61,273 nt of DNA from Puniceicoccales bacterium Verruco_01 (GTDB lineage Bacteria; Verrucomicrobiota; Verrucomicrobiia; Opitutales; Oceanipulchritudinaceae): the NCBI GenBank assembly GCA_001604565.1, contig LVBV01000023.1, positions 1 to 61,273 on the forward strand, read 5' to 3'. Within the stretch, counting starts at the first letter, position 1. Each line of letters starts with the position of its first letter. Made by a program: the position numbers and the translations under genes. Shown piece after piece: positions 47,197-55,388 of this stretch. The notes below the pieces were generated by a model, which was given only the letters and a program-made list of their open reading frames with translations, searched no databases and was not told the origin of the DNA.

Positions 47197-49077
47197 ATGA
47201 AAATTTCCCAGGTTCTGTTCCTCGCCTCCCTGTGTCCGGTTGTTCTGCAAGCACAGGATGCCGCAAGCGATCTCTCCGGCGGCGACGAGGGCGACATCGT
47301 CCGCATGCCCTCCTTCCACGTCGTGAGCGCGGCGGCAGCCAACGACACCCCTTCCGCAGGCTTCGCCACCGCGGTGACGGCCCTGCGCTTCGACCCGGCG
47401 ATCGACATCCAGTCCCGCGGCTTTGCCGAGACGCAGAGCGACATCGTGATCCGGGGCGGCATTTTTTCCAACTCCGGCCTGAGGGTGGGTGCGGTAACCC
47501 TCACCGACCCGCAGACCGGCCACTACTATTCGGAGCTTCCGATCGACCCGATGATGCTCTCCTCCCCCGCCATCCTGACGGGTGCGGACAACGCTCTTTC
47601 CGGCTTCAATTCCAGCGTGGGCACGGTGGAATACCACTTTCTGCCCATCGCCGCGGCAGGAACGCTGGAGGGCGGTTTCGGCGAGGACAACTTGTATTTC
47701 ACCCGGATGGTAACCGGGTGGAAGAGCACAGACGACTTCTTCGCGGGCCGGGCTCTCGGCGTGCAAACCTCCGCCGCGTATTCGCGGGGTGACGGCACGA
47801 TCGAAAACGCGGGACACCGCTTCCAGCGGTATGGGCTGCGCCTGCAACTCTCCGATCAGAACGGTCAGACGGACCTCTATGGCGGCTACCAGAAAAAGAC
47901 CTACGGCTGGCCCGGCATGTACACCGGCAGGGCGTCCTACGACGAGGGCGAGAAGTACGAGGTGGCCCTCGCCATCCTGAACCACACCCAGACCTATGGC
48001 GGGGACAGCCACTGGAGCTTCGGCTCCTACGCCCGCCAGTTCCTCGACGACTACGAGCTCAAGCGCTCCGTCCCCGGCTACTACACGCCCTATCAGCATC
48101 AGTCGCACGTGTACGGCGCCGCACTGGAGGGCACGCACAATTTCGACGAAGAATGGAGCCTCGCCTGGCAGAGTCAGGCGCAGGCGGACTCCCTTAAATC
48201 GACCGACCTCATTTACGGGCGCTTCATGAGCCGCAGCTACTGGAAGCAGGCGGCTGAGCTGGGCCGACTGTTTGCCGCGGGCGAGGGAGAAATCCTCGTG
48301 CAGGCGGGCGCCGCCTACGAGGACACCAACCGCGACAGCGGCTCCGGCTCGCCCATTGCCAAGATCACCTACAACGCGCCTTCCGTCTGCGGCACATGGA
48401 CGGTATATGCGGAGTATTCACGCGCGACGCAGGTCGCCGACTACACGGCGCTCAATTCCAAGCCCGGCAACGGCTCCTTCGCGGGCAACGCCTTCCTCCC
48501 GCGCGAGAGGGCGGACAATTACGAACTCGGCTTCGGCTGGGACTGCGGCAAATTCCGCTTCGGCACTAGCGTCTTCCGTCGCAAACACCACGACCTTGCG
48601 GACTGGGTGTACGACTCCACAAAGGCGACGACCTTCCGCGTCGTGGACCCGATGGACATGACCGTCCTGGGCACCGACACGTATGTGGCGTGGGTCCCCG
48701 CGAAGACCCTCAGCATTTCTGTGGGCTACGCCTGGCTCGAAAGCGACGCCGACTACAACCGTGTGAACGTCGATGCCAGTTTCTACGCGATGAACTACCC
48801 GCGCCACCGCGCCACGACGTCCATCAAATGGGCCTTTTTCAAGAACCTCGAACTGCGCGTGGACGCCGAAGGCCGCGTGCAGGAAAAGAACGCCCGTCGC
48901 ACAAGCGGCAACGACGCTTTCTTTGTCAACGCCAGCCTCGCGTGGTCGCCGGACTTCCTCAAGGGCCTGTCGGTTTCCGTCATCGCGGACAACTTGACGG
49001 ACTGCGACTTCGAGGACTTCCCGGGCAGCCCGGCGGACCGCCGCCAGTTTGCCCTGCGCACGAGCTACATCTGGTAA
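47197..49077 (+). CDS. TonB-dependent receptor
   Basis: 626 residues. Signal peptide MKISQVLFLASLCPVVLQAQ, then a plug domain (DIQSRGFAETQSDIVIRGGIFSNSGLRVGAVTLTDPQTGHYYSELPID) and a 22-strand-type barrel ending RTSYIW. Length fits small metal-chelate or BtuB-like receptors rather than the big carbohydrate receptors of this group. It is divergent from the P-loop/permease/ATPase unit (153 bp between starts), so it most likely delivers the ligand that the ABC transporter moves inward. No cobalamin riboswitch is recognisable before it. Confidence 0.9.
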   Translation: MKISQVLFLASLCPVVLQAQDAASDLSGGDEGDIVRMPSFHVVSAAAANDTPSAGFATAVTALRFDPAIDIQSRGFAETQSDIVIRGGIFSNSGLRVGAVTLTDPQTGHYYSELPIDPMMLSSPAILTGADNALSGFNSSVGTVEYHFLPIAAAGTLEGGFGEDNLYFTRMVTGWKSTDDFFAGRALGVQTSAAYSRGDGTIENAGHRFQRYGLRLQLSDQNGQTDLYGGYQKKTYGWPGMYTGRASYDEGEKYEVALAILNHTQTYGGDSHWSFGSYARQFLDDYELKRSVPGYYTPYQHQSHVYGAALEGTHNFDEEWSLAWQSQAQADSLKSTDLIYGRFMSRSYWKQAAELGRLFAAGEGEILVQAGAAYEDTNRDSGSGSPIAKITYNAPSVCGTWTVYAEYSRATQVADYTALNSKPGNGSFAGNAFLPRERADNYELGFGWDCGKFRFGTSVFRRKHHDLADWVYDSTKATTFRVVDPMDMTVLGTDTYVAWVPAKTLSISVGYAWLESDADYNRVNVDASFYAMNYPRHRATTSIKWAFFKNLELRVDAEGRVQEKNARRTSGNDAFFVNASLAWSPDFLKGLSVSVIADNLTDCDFEDFPGSPADRRQFALRTSYIW

Positions 49078-49103
49078 TTGCCACCTTTGCTTTTCCCGCA
49101 TCG

Positions 49104-49135
49104 CATCCGGGGCGACTTCGCTCCGGATGATTTTT
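49104..49135 (+). terminator. rho-independent terminator
   Basis: CATCCGG pairs with CCGGATG, with an inner GCGA/TCGC stem, followed by ATTTTT. It lies 27 bp after the TonB receptor stop. Confidence 0.88.
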
Positions 49136-49152
49136 ACGCCGCGTACATGAAA

Positions 49153-49178
49153 GACGGGCGGTCTCTCGACCGCCCGTC
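49153..49178 (-). terminator. terminator-like hairpin
   Basis: Ten-base-pair stem (49153-49162 with 49169-49178) downstream of the minus-strand gene that ends at 49240. Only three T follow, so it is a weaker call. Confidence 0.55.
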
Positions 49179-49239
49179 CCATTAATTTTCCGACGGAGAA
49201 CGCTGGTATCTCCCAAAACCAGTCCCCGCCGAAAAAGGG

Positions 49240-50109
49240 TTATTTCGACTTCGCCTTCGCGGGAGCCTCCGGCGCGGGAGGAGGCGTGGGTTCGTCGGAC
49301 TCGTCCGCATACTTCTCCAGCACCTTGCGGACGGCTTCCTCGCGCTGCCGGGCGTCCTCGATCTTCATCGCGCTGCGCAGTTCGTTACGGAACTGGCGCT
49401 TTTCCATCCAGGAGGCGTCGCGCATCTTGCACATCGCCTCGCGCATATGGGCCAGATTCGGCGCCATCGGCCCCATTTCATGGCGGGGACCATTACGGAA
49501 AGCCTCGGCAAAATCACCGCGGTGCTCGGCCATGACCTCGCGGACAATCTTGGAATAGGCATCCACCGTGAGCGGTTCCTTGAGCGCGTTGATGCGGGTC
49601 ACGACGTCGGCCTCGATCTGGGCGCGCAACTTGCCGTCGCCGAAAGGCGGCATCATATCGGGCATGCCGAAGGCGCCGGGCATGTCCACGTGCATGTCCG
49701 GGGTGTTCTTCGGGTCGAACCCCTCGCGACAGGCGCGCAGGTCTTCCTTGAGGGCCTTGGCGTCGGCTTTCATCTTGGCGATGGCGGCCGCGTTGTCGCG
49801 GGCAAAATCCTTGCGCAGATCCTCGATCGACTTCTCGCCGCGCGCCGAAACGGCCTTTGTCCAGAGTTCGCGAAGAGCGCTGCATTCGGCGCGGACGCCT
49901 TCCATGCGCGCCTTGAGGGCTTCGGGGACAAAATCTTGATGCGGAATCATGCACTGCATTCCGGGGCAGCCCTCCGGACATTGCATCCTCGGCGCAGGAG
50001 CACCTGACGGGGCGTCGGACGGTACGGTTCCTGCATAGGCACCCGCCGCTCCGAGCGTGGTGGCAACAAGCACGCTCATCCAAATCAGTTTCCTCATGAC
50101 AGTATCCAT
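49240..50109 (-). CDS. secreted Met-rich protein, CpxP/Spy-like in style
   Basis: 289 residues from the ATG at 50109, or 285 from 50097 (MRKLIWMSVLVATTLGAAGAYA, a clear signal peptide); upstream frame to 50265 looks non-coding. The mature part is helical, with Cys/Met-rich MQCPEGCPGMQCMIPHQ, long amphipathic helices (RMEGVRAECSALRELWTKAV), many Met and His residues (DMHVDMPGAFGMPDMMPP) and a Pro/Ala/Lys tail. The pattern recalls periplasmic CpxP/Spy or heavy-metal-resistance proteins, without a firm family match. The double palindrome at 50241-50306 lies upstream. Confidence 0.6.
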   Translation of the reverse strand: MDTVMRKLIWMSVLVATTLGAAGAYAGTVPSDAPSGAPAPRMQCPEGCPGMQCMIPHQDFVPEALKARMEGVRAECSALRELWTKAVSARGEKSIEDLRKDFARDNAAAIAKMKADAKALKEDLRACREGFDPKNTPDMHVDMPGAFGMPDMMPPFGDGKLRAQIEADVVTRINALKEPLTVDAYSKIVREVMAEHRGDFAEAFRNGPRHEMGPMAPNLAHMREAMCKMRDASWMEKRQFRNELRSAMKIEDARQREEAVRKVLEKYADESDEPTPPPAPEAPAKAKSK

Positions 50110-50240
50110 TGTTGTAGGTTTGCGGAGATGGTCTGTCCTTTGCACAGAGCGTTCCAATGCCCGAGCGATATCGGCAAAAAACTTGTATTCAACATCTTGC
50201 ATTTTCCATTCACGACGGGACCTCCACCTTTGCCGATCAA

Positions 50241-50306
50241 GGTTGGGGAATATTCCCCAGTTCATCCAATGTTAGGGATTCGCCACCTGGGGAATAATTC
50301 CCAACC
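50241..50306. promoter_or_regulatory. double palindrome, probable operator
   Basis: Arms 50241-50260 (GGTTGGGGAATATTCCCCAG) and 50287-50306 (CTGGGGAATAATTCCCAACC). Each arm is itself palindromic (GGGGAATATTCCCC), and the two are reverse complements of each other with two differences. Centres are 44 bp apart, about four helical turns, between the divergent genes at 50109 (minus) and 50392 (plus). Confidence 0.7.
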
Positions 50307-50391
50307 TAGCGCGTCTTTGCCGCAATCCCGCATGAAACATCTCCTTGATTCTTGAACGAAATACCGATTACATGCGTCCAACCCCGTATCA

Positions 50392-52038
50392 ATGGCAGCT
50401 ACCGATTCATTTGTTGTGGATTGCGGGTACGAGCAATTCTCACAACGCCCCGAACTTGAGGGGCACATCGCGTCGCTTGCGTTCCAATCGTTGGCCCGCA
50501 AGCCGTTCGAACCGCTCATTGTCGATCTTGGCATGGGCCGCCGCGAACTCAAGGCGGGCATGTTTCTGGCCGTGGCCACGGCGATTTCCCGCCGCATGCG
50601 CCACGTCCCCAACCGCCGCATCGGCATCGTGTTTCCCTCCGGCATTGCCAGCTCGCTGACGAATCTGGCCGTGGCGATGGCGGATCGCATTCCGGTGAAC
50701 CTCAATTTCACCTCCGGACGTAAGGCGATCGAGGCCAGCATCAAGAAGGCGGGCCTCACTCACATCGTGACCGCGGGTCCGATGAAGGCGAAGCTGGCGG
50801 ACTTTCCCTGGACGGAGAACACGGTGGATTTCATCGACCTTGTGAAGTCGATCCCGAAGTCCGAGATCCTTTATTACTACGGCCTGATCCTCACAATGCC
50901 GGTTCGCATGTTGATGAAGTGGCTGGACATTCCCCAGCACGGCGGCGACCGCGAGGCGGCTCTTCTTTTCTCCAGCGGCTCGACAGGCGACCCCAAGGGC
51001 GTCGTCCTCACCCACGCCAACATCATCGGCAACTGCATGCAGTGCGATGCCGCGAACCTCCTTTACACGGGCGAGGTGGTGATGGCGAACCTGCCCACCT
51101 TCCACAGCTTCGGCTTCACGATCAACGTGTGGTATTCCATGCTGCACCTGATCAAGACCGTGTGTCTGCCGAACCCGCTGGAAACCCGCCGCGTGGCACA
51201 GGCGATCCACGACGAGAAGTGCACCTTCCTCATCGGCACCCCCACCCTTTACCGTCCCTTCTTCAAGAAGGTGGAGCCCGAGCTGCTGAAGACCCTCAAA
51301 TTCGCCGTCGCCGGCGCGGAGAAGACTCCGGACGGTTTCGCCCAGATGTGGGAGAAGACTTTTGGCAGCCGCTTTGTGATCGGCTACGGTCTTACCGAGG
51401 CCTCCCCGGTCGTCTGTGCAGACATCATTCCGGCGCAGAAGGGCATCCCCAGCCTCTTCGACGGCGCGGCGGGCACGCTCTTCCCGGGTATGCAGGCGCG
51501 CATTGTGGACGATGCCACCGGCGAGATCCTGCCCCCGACGCACCTAGGCATCCTGCAACTGCGCGGTCCCAACCTTTTCCAAGGCTATCTCGGCGATCCC
51601 GAGGCCACAGCCCGCGCCTTCGACGGCGACTGGTACAACACGGGCGACCTCGCCCGTTTTGACGAAAACGGACGCCTGCATATCGAGGGCCGCATCAGCC
51701 GCTTCTCCAAGATCGGCGGCGAGATGGTCCCGCACGGCACGGTAGAACAGGCCGTCGTGCAGGCCTTCCGCCTTGAGGACAGCGAGGTTCCGATCGTGGC
51801 CATCACCGGCGCGCGGGACAATACGAAGGGCGAAAGCCTCGTCCTCTTCACGGCAATCGATATCGACTCGCAGACGCTTCGCGAGCGACTGATCGCGCAG
51901 GGAATCCCGAATCTCTGGATTCCGCGCCGCATCCGCCGTGTGGAGCAAATCCCAACCCTCGCGTCGGGCAAGCTGGACCTACGCATGTTGAGGACGATCG
52001 CGCAACAGTCCGTTGACGCGGAAGAGGAAGCCGTTTAG
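50392..52038 (+). CDS. AMP-dependent acyl-CoA/acyl-ACP ligase (Aas-like)
   Basis: 548 residues. ANL-superfamily adenylating enzyme: P-loop LLFSSGSTGDPKGVVLTH, A5 motif GYGLTEASP, A7/A8 DGDWYNTGDLARFDENGRLHIEGR, followed by SRFSKIGGEMV, and the catalytic Lys region LASGKLD near the C-terminus. It activates a fatty acid with ATP. The sequence resembles the acyl-ACP synthetase half of Aas, without the acyltransferase half. It is followed by two lipoprotein genes, so a membrane lipid recycling role is plausible but inferred. Confidence 0.88.
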   Translation: MAATDSFVVDCGYEQFSQRPELEGHIASLAFQSLARKPFEPLIVDLGMGRRELKAGMFLAVATAISRRMRHVPNRRIGIVFPSGIASSLTNLAVAMADRIPVNLNFTSGRKAIEASIKKAGLTHIVTAGPMKAKLADFPWTENTVDFIDLVKSIPKSEILYYYGLILTMPVRMLMKWLDIPQHGGDREAALLFSSGSTGDPKGVVLTHANIIGNCMQCDAANLLYTGEVVMANLPTFHSFGFTINVWYSMLHLIKTVCLPNPLETRRVAQAIHDEKCTFLIGTPTLYRPFFKKVEPELLKTLKFAVAGAEKTPDGFAQMWEKTFGSRFVIGYGLTEASPVVCADIIPAQKGIPSLFDGAAGTLFPGMQARIVDDATGEILPPTHLGILQLRGPNLFQGYLGDPEATARAFDGDWYNTGDLARFDENGRLHIEGRISRFSKIGGEMVPHGTVEQAVVQAFRLEDSEVPIVAITGARDNTKGESLVLFTAIDIDSQTLRERLIAQGIPNLWIPRRIRRVEQIPTLASGKLDLRMLRTIAQQSVDAEEEAV

Positions 52039-52114
52039 TACCTGCGCATCCCGGCTCCCTTCCCCGCGACGGAGTTTGCGAGCAGACCGGGACGTCTTCC
52101 AACACAGGATTCCC

Positions 52115-52513
52115 GTGAAGAAGAACCGCATCGGCACTCTCGTTTTTGGTTTCTTTCTTGCCCTTTCCACCGTATTTTCCGGCGGCTGTGTCGTCCTTGT
52201 CAGCGCGGCGGCCGCGGGCGGAGTGGCCTATTACAAGGGCTCGCTGACGGCCACCCTGCCCTACAATGTGGAGAAGGTGGAATCCGCAGTGCGTGCCACG
52301 CTGGACAAGGATCTGCGCTTTGCCCTCATTAACAGCGCGGAGGACGCCACGGGCGCCGAATACACCGCGCGGAACTCCCAGGACGAAAAGATTGTCATCA
52401 AACTCAGGCGCGTGGACGACGCGATCACCAAGATCGACATCCGCGTGGGAGTCTTTGGCGACGAATCGACCTCGCAGCTCATCCTGCGGAAGATCGAAAA
52501 GCGTCTGAACTGA
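52115..52513 (+). CDS. DUF3568-like lipoprotein (copy 1)
   Basis: 132 residues from a GTG at 52115 with AGGA upstream. Lipoprotein signal MKKNRIGTLVFGFFLALSTVFSGGC with lipobox SGGC, then Ala/Gly-rich AAAAGGVAYYKG and a small domain: LTATLPYNVEKVESAVRATLDKD...IDIRVGVFGDESTSQLILRKIEKRL. This matches the DUF3568 pattern of small envelope lipoproteins of unknown function. Its paralogue follows 21 bp downstream. Confidence 0.8.
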   Translation: MKKNRIGTLVFGFFLALSTVFSGGCVVLVSAAAAGGVAYYKGSLTATLPYNVEKVESAVRATLDKDLRFALINSAEDATGAEYTARNSQDEKIVIKLRRVDDAITKIDIRVGVFGDESTSQLILRKIEKRLN

Positions 52514-52534
52514 CCCTTTACCAATTCATTGGCC

Positions 52535-52924
52535 ATGAAACCCAGCAAATTCCTCTTCGCCGCGGCGCTCGCCGTTTCCGGCATCGCACTTGCAGGCTGC
52601 TCCACGGTCATCCCGGTTCAGTCGAATTACTCCGAACCGGTTTATCAGCGCGGCTCGCTCGTCTTCACCCTCCAGAGTCCCATCGACAAGGTGGCGCTGG
52701 CGGTGGAAAAGGCGCTGAAGGACGACCTGCGCTTGGGCGTGGACAGCGTCGCCAAGGACGCCATCTGCGCGGAATACACCGCCCGCACGGCCCAGGGCCA
52801 GCGCGTCCTCGTGCGCCTGAACTACAATACGGACAAATCGACGATCATCGACATCCGCATCGGACTGATCGGCGAGGAAGCCATCTCCCGCCAGATTCTG
52901 GACGCCGTCAAGGCACGGCTGTAA
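52535..52924 (+). CDS. DUF3568-like lipoprotein (copy 2)
   Basis: 129 residues from the ATG at 52535. Lipobox LAGC after a 22-residue signal. The body aligns with the upstream gene: YQRGSLVFTLQSPIDKVALAVEKALKDDLRLG...AEYTARTAQGQRVLVRLNYNTDKSTIIDIRIGLIGEEAISRQILDAVKARL. It is a tandem paralogue, and both are probably co-transcribed with the ligase gene. Closed by the terminator at 52948. Confidence 0.82.
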   Translation: MKPSKFLFAAALAVSGIALAGCSTVIPVQSNYSEPVYQRGSLVFTLQSPIDKVALAVEKALKDDLRLGVDSVAKDAICAEYTARTAQGQRVLVRLNYNTDKSTIIDIRIGLIGEEAISRQILDAVKARL

Positions 52925-52947
52925 TCGCGGCGGACGCTTCTCTTTCC

Positions 52948-52978
52948 ACGGCGCGCGGTCATACTGCGCGCCGTTTTT
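52948..52978 (+). terminator. rho-independent terminator
   Basis: Nine-base-pair stem ACGGCGCGC with GCGCGCCGT followed by TTTT, 24 bp after the second lipoprotein gene. Confidence 0.9.
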
Positions 52979-53034
52979 GCATGGATACGCGCACGCTCTC
53001 GCAATAGGCAGCCTTTCCCGATGCTCTCAAGCGC

Positions 53035-53547
53035 ATGAACGCTCCACTACGCCGTTTTCCCAATCTCACGATCGGCGGACGCACTCTGCCGGCGGGCGTG
53101 GAGGCGGTGAGAGGCTTTGACGCACGGCGCTACCTCGGCAAATGGTTCGAAGTGGCGCGGATCGAGAACCGCTTCGAACGGGGCCTCTCTCACACCTCGG
53201 CGGAATATTCATTTTTGCCGTGCGGAACGCTGAAAGTGGTGAACCGGGGCTACGAGGACGCGACGGGCCGCTGGAAAGAAGCGCAGGGCCGCGCCCGGTT
53301 CGTCCGTTCGCCCGACCTCGCGCAGCTATGCGTCAGCTTCTTCCGTCCCTTTTACGGTGCCTACGCGGTGGTGGATCTGGACAGGGACGGCTATACTTTT
53401 GCCCTCGTCTGCGGCGGCACGCGGGACTATCTCTGGATCCTCGCACGCACCCCGTCCCTGCAACAGGAAATCCTTGCCCGTCTGAACGACAAAGCGCGCG
53501 CGCTGGGCTTCGATCCCGAACGCCTCCTCTACCCGGCGCAGGGTTGA
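53035..53547 (+). CDS. bacterial lipocalin (Blc family)
   Basis: 170 residues. Lipocalin signature LGKWFEVARIENRFERG near 35-52, then SAEYSFLPCGTLKVVNRGYED, SFFRPFYGAYAVVDLD and YLWILARTPSLQQEILARL, all typical of Blc, which binds fatty acids or lysophospholipids. Blc is usually an outer-membrane lipoprotein, but no signal peptide or lipobox is visible here, so this one may be cytoplasmic or the true start may differ. Its position near an acyl ligase hints at lipid handling. Confidence 0.88.
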   Translation: MNAPLRRFPNLTIGGRTLPAGVEAVRGFDARRYLGKWFEVARIENRFERGLSHTSAEYSFLPCGTLKVVNRGYEDATGRWKEAQGRARFVRSPDLAQLCVSFFRPFYGAYAVVDLDRDGYTFALVCGGTRDYLWILARTPSLQQEILARLNDKARALGFDPERLLYPAQG

Positions 53548-53593
53548 CGCGCCTGCGTGGCGAAGGCGCCGCTTTGCAACTGGAACGGGCCCA

Positions 53594-53737
53594 TCACCCG
53601 CGCAAAACCGCCTGTAGCTTATCGCGGATCCACCGGGCAAGCACCCGCAAAGAGTCCGGCTCCAGCGTCTTCGACGTCGCCTTGCCGTCACGCGCAAAAT
53701 GGCCAGTTGTGGCACGCGCCGGGTCTTCTTCGGCCAC
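53594..53737 (-). CDS. possible 47-aa small protein
   Basis: GTG-started minus-strand frame: MAEEDPARATTGHFARDGKA..., ending RWIRDKLQAVLRG, with an amphipathic C-terminal helix (LEPDSLRVLARWIRDKL). It sits in the 258-bp gap between lipocalin and the ATPase-GNAT fusion gene. Composition looks protein-like, but there is no ribosome binding site or known family. Speculative. Confidence 0.25.
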   Translation of the reverse strand: MAEEDPARATTGHFARDGKATSKTLEPDSLRVLARWIRDKLQAVLRG

Positions 53738-53805
53738 CTGCCGGGTGGCACGACAAGGCGGGTCTTGAAATCAACCACGGCACCCCTCATCCTGACGCAA
53801 ACAAT

Positions 53806-55278
53806 ATGAACGCATCGCTGCACGTCCGGAACGATCTCAAATACCTGCCCCTCTGCACCAACTTCGCGGAGAGTTTTGCGGTACTGGCCGACTCCGACGC
53901 TGCGGGGACGACGCGCATCGTCCAGTGCGTGGAGGAAGCCTTCTGCCATGTCGTGGAGGGCGCCTACGAGAAGGGCGAGGACGGTGAGATCATTCTGCAT
54001 GCCGAGGACAGGGGCGGGCTCGAAATCTCGCTGCAGGACCACGGGCTGCCCTTCGACCGCTCGCTCCTGGCAAGCTACGACTCCCGCAAGGCCGCCGAGA
54101 ATGCGGACCTACGCGGCCTGGGCCTCTTCCTCATCCAGAAGAACGCCGACGAGGTGCGCTGGGAGAACCTCGGGCGCGGCGGCAACCTCATGCGGATGCG
54201 CTTCGCTAGGGCTGCGCAAAACGTGACCGAGACTGAGGGCGGTGGCGAACTCAAGGTCCTTGCGGCGGACGTGCCCCTTGCGCCGGAGCAGGATTACACG
54301 ATCCGCCTTGCCGCTCCCGCCGACGCCGTACACATCTGCCGCTGCATCTACAGGGCCTACGGCTACTCCTATATTTCCGAGGACATGTACTATCCGGACC
54401 GCGTGGCGGAAAAGATCGCCTCGGGGAACCTCATCAGCGTCGTCGCCATCGCGGCGGACGGAGAGGTCGTGGGGCATGTGTCGCTCGCCATGTGCGTTCC
54501 CGGCATCCTTGTGGAAAGCGGGCAGGCCGTGGTAAACCCGGCACACCGCGGGCGCAACCTGCTGGAGAAGATGAAGGATGTCCTCAATGCGCGCGGCGCC
54601 GAGATTGGCCTGACCGGCATCTTCAGCGAGCCCGTGGCCGTCCATCCGCGCAGCCAAAAGGCAAGCCTCAAGACGGGGAACCACTCCTGCGGCCTGACCC
54701 TCGCGATGGGGCCGGACTCCCTCAATTTCAAGAAACTGGACACCGCCGCCCAAAGGGTGAGCTGCGCCTACAACTACATGCAGTTAAAGCCTTGGACGGC
54801 CAAGACCGTGCACGTCACCCCCGAATTCGCGGATCTTGTGGCGGAGATCTACTCCGGCTGCGGCCTTGCCGTGAGTGTGGATGCCGCGCCCCACGCCCCG
54901 GACAAGGCGGCCAGTTCCGTCGTCTCCCGCTACAGCAAGCCCCTCGGCACGGGCTCGATCGCTCTCCACGAAATCGGCGCGGACGCGGGCGAGGCGATCA
55001 AGCAGGGCCTTCTTCAGCTCACGATGAAGACGGCGGCGGCGATGGTGTATCTGGACCTGCCGCTGGAGGACCCCGCCTGCGGATTCGCGGCACAGAAGGC
55101 GCGGGAGCTCGGCTTTGTCTTCTGCGCGGTGGCCGTGGCGGCGGACGGCGGGCGCGACGTGTTGCGGCTCCAGTACGTCAACTGCGACATCGACACTTCC
55201 CGCATCGTCATCGTCGGCGACACGGCGCTCAGAATCTTCGCCTTCATCAAGCACCAGCTCGGCGTGACAGGCTGCTGA
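53806..55278 (+). CDS. RsbW-like ATPase fused to GNAT acetyltransferase
   Basis: 490 residues from the ATG at 53806 (MNASLHVRNDLKYLPL); the frame extends upstream but only into low-quality sequence. Residues 1-135 follow the anti-sigma/serine kinase (RsbW-type GHKL) layout: FAESFA..., EEAFCHVVEGAY (N-box, where the Mg-binding Asn appears replaced by His48), LQDHGLPFD and DLRGLGLFLIQKNADEV. Residues ~165-325 are a GNAT domain (VVGHVSLAMCVPGILVESGQAVVNPAHRGRNLLEKM). A further ~160 residues have no clear family. It is probably a regulator; partners are unknown. Confidence 0.8.
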   Translation: MNASLHVRNDLKYLPLCTNFAESFAVLADSDAAGTTRIVQCVEEAFCHVVEGAYEKGEDGEIILHAEDRGGLEISLQDHGLPFDRSLLASYDSRKAAENADLRGLGLFLIQKNADEVRWENLGRGGNLMRMRFARAAQNVTETEGGGELKVLAADVPLAPEQDYTIRLAAPADAVHICRCIYRAYGYSYISEDMYYPDRVAEKIASGNLISVVAIAADGEVVGHVSLAMCVPGILVESGQAVVNPAHRGRNLLEKMKDVLNARGAEIGLTGIFSEPVAVHPRSQKASLKTGNHSCGLTLAMGPDSLNFKKLDTAAQRVSCAYNYMQLKPWTAKTVHVTPEFADLVAEIYSGCGLAVSVDAAPHAPDKAASSVVSRYSKPLGTGSIALHEIGADAGEAIKQGLLQLTMKTAAAMVYLDLPLEDPACGFAAQKARELGFVFCAVAVAADGGRDVLRLQYVNCDIDTSRIVIVGDTALRIFAFIKHQLGVTGC

Positions 55279-55348
55279 AAAAGGAAGCGTAGATTTCCCG
55301 AAATGAACCCCCGCTCCACCGCCTCCCAAGAGAAAGCCTTTACTTTTT

Positions 55349-55361
55349 GAGACACAGTCTC
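55349..55361. repeat. short inverted repeat before sufS
   Basis: GAGAC-ACA-GTCTC, about 28 bp before the sufS start. It could be an operator or a small hairpin. Too short to assign. Confidence 0.4.
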
Positions 55362-55388
55362 TTTATAAGTGGATCGGGGAAACAGGCA

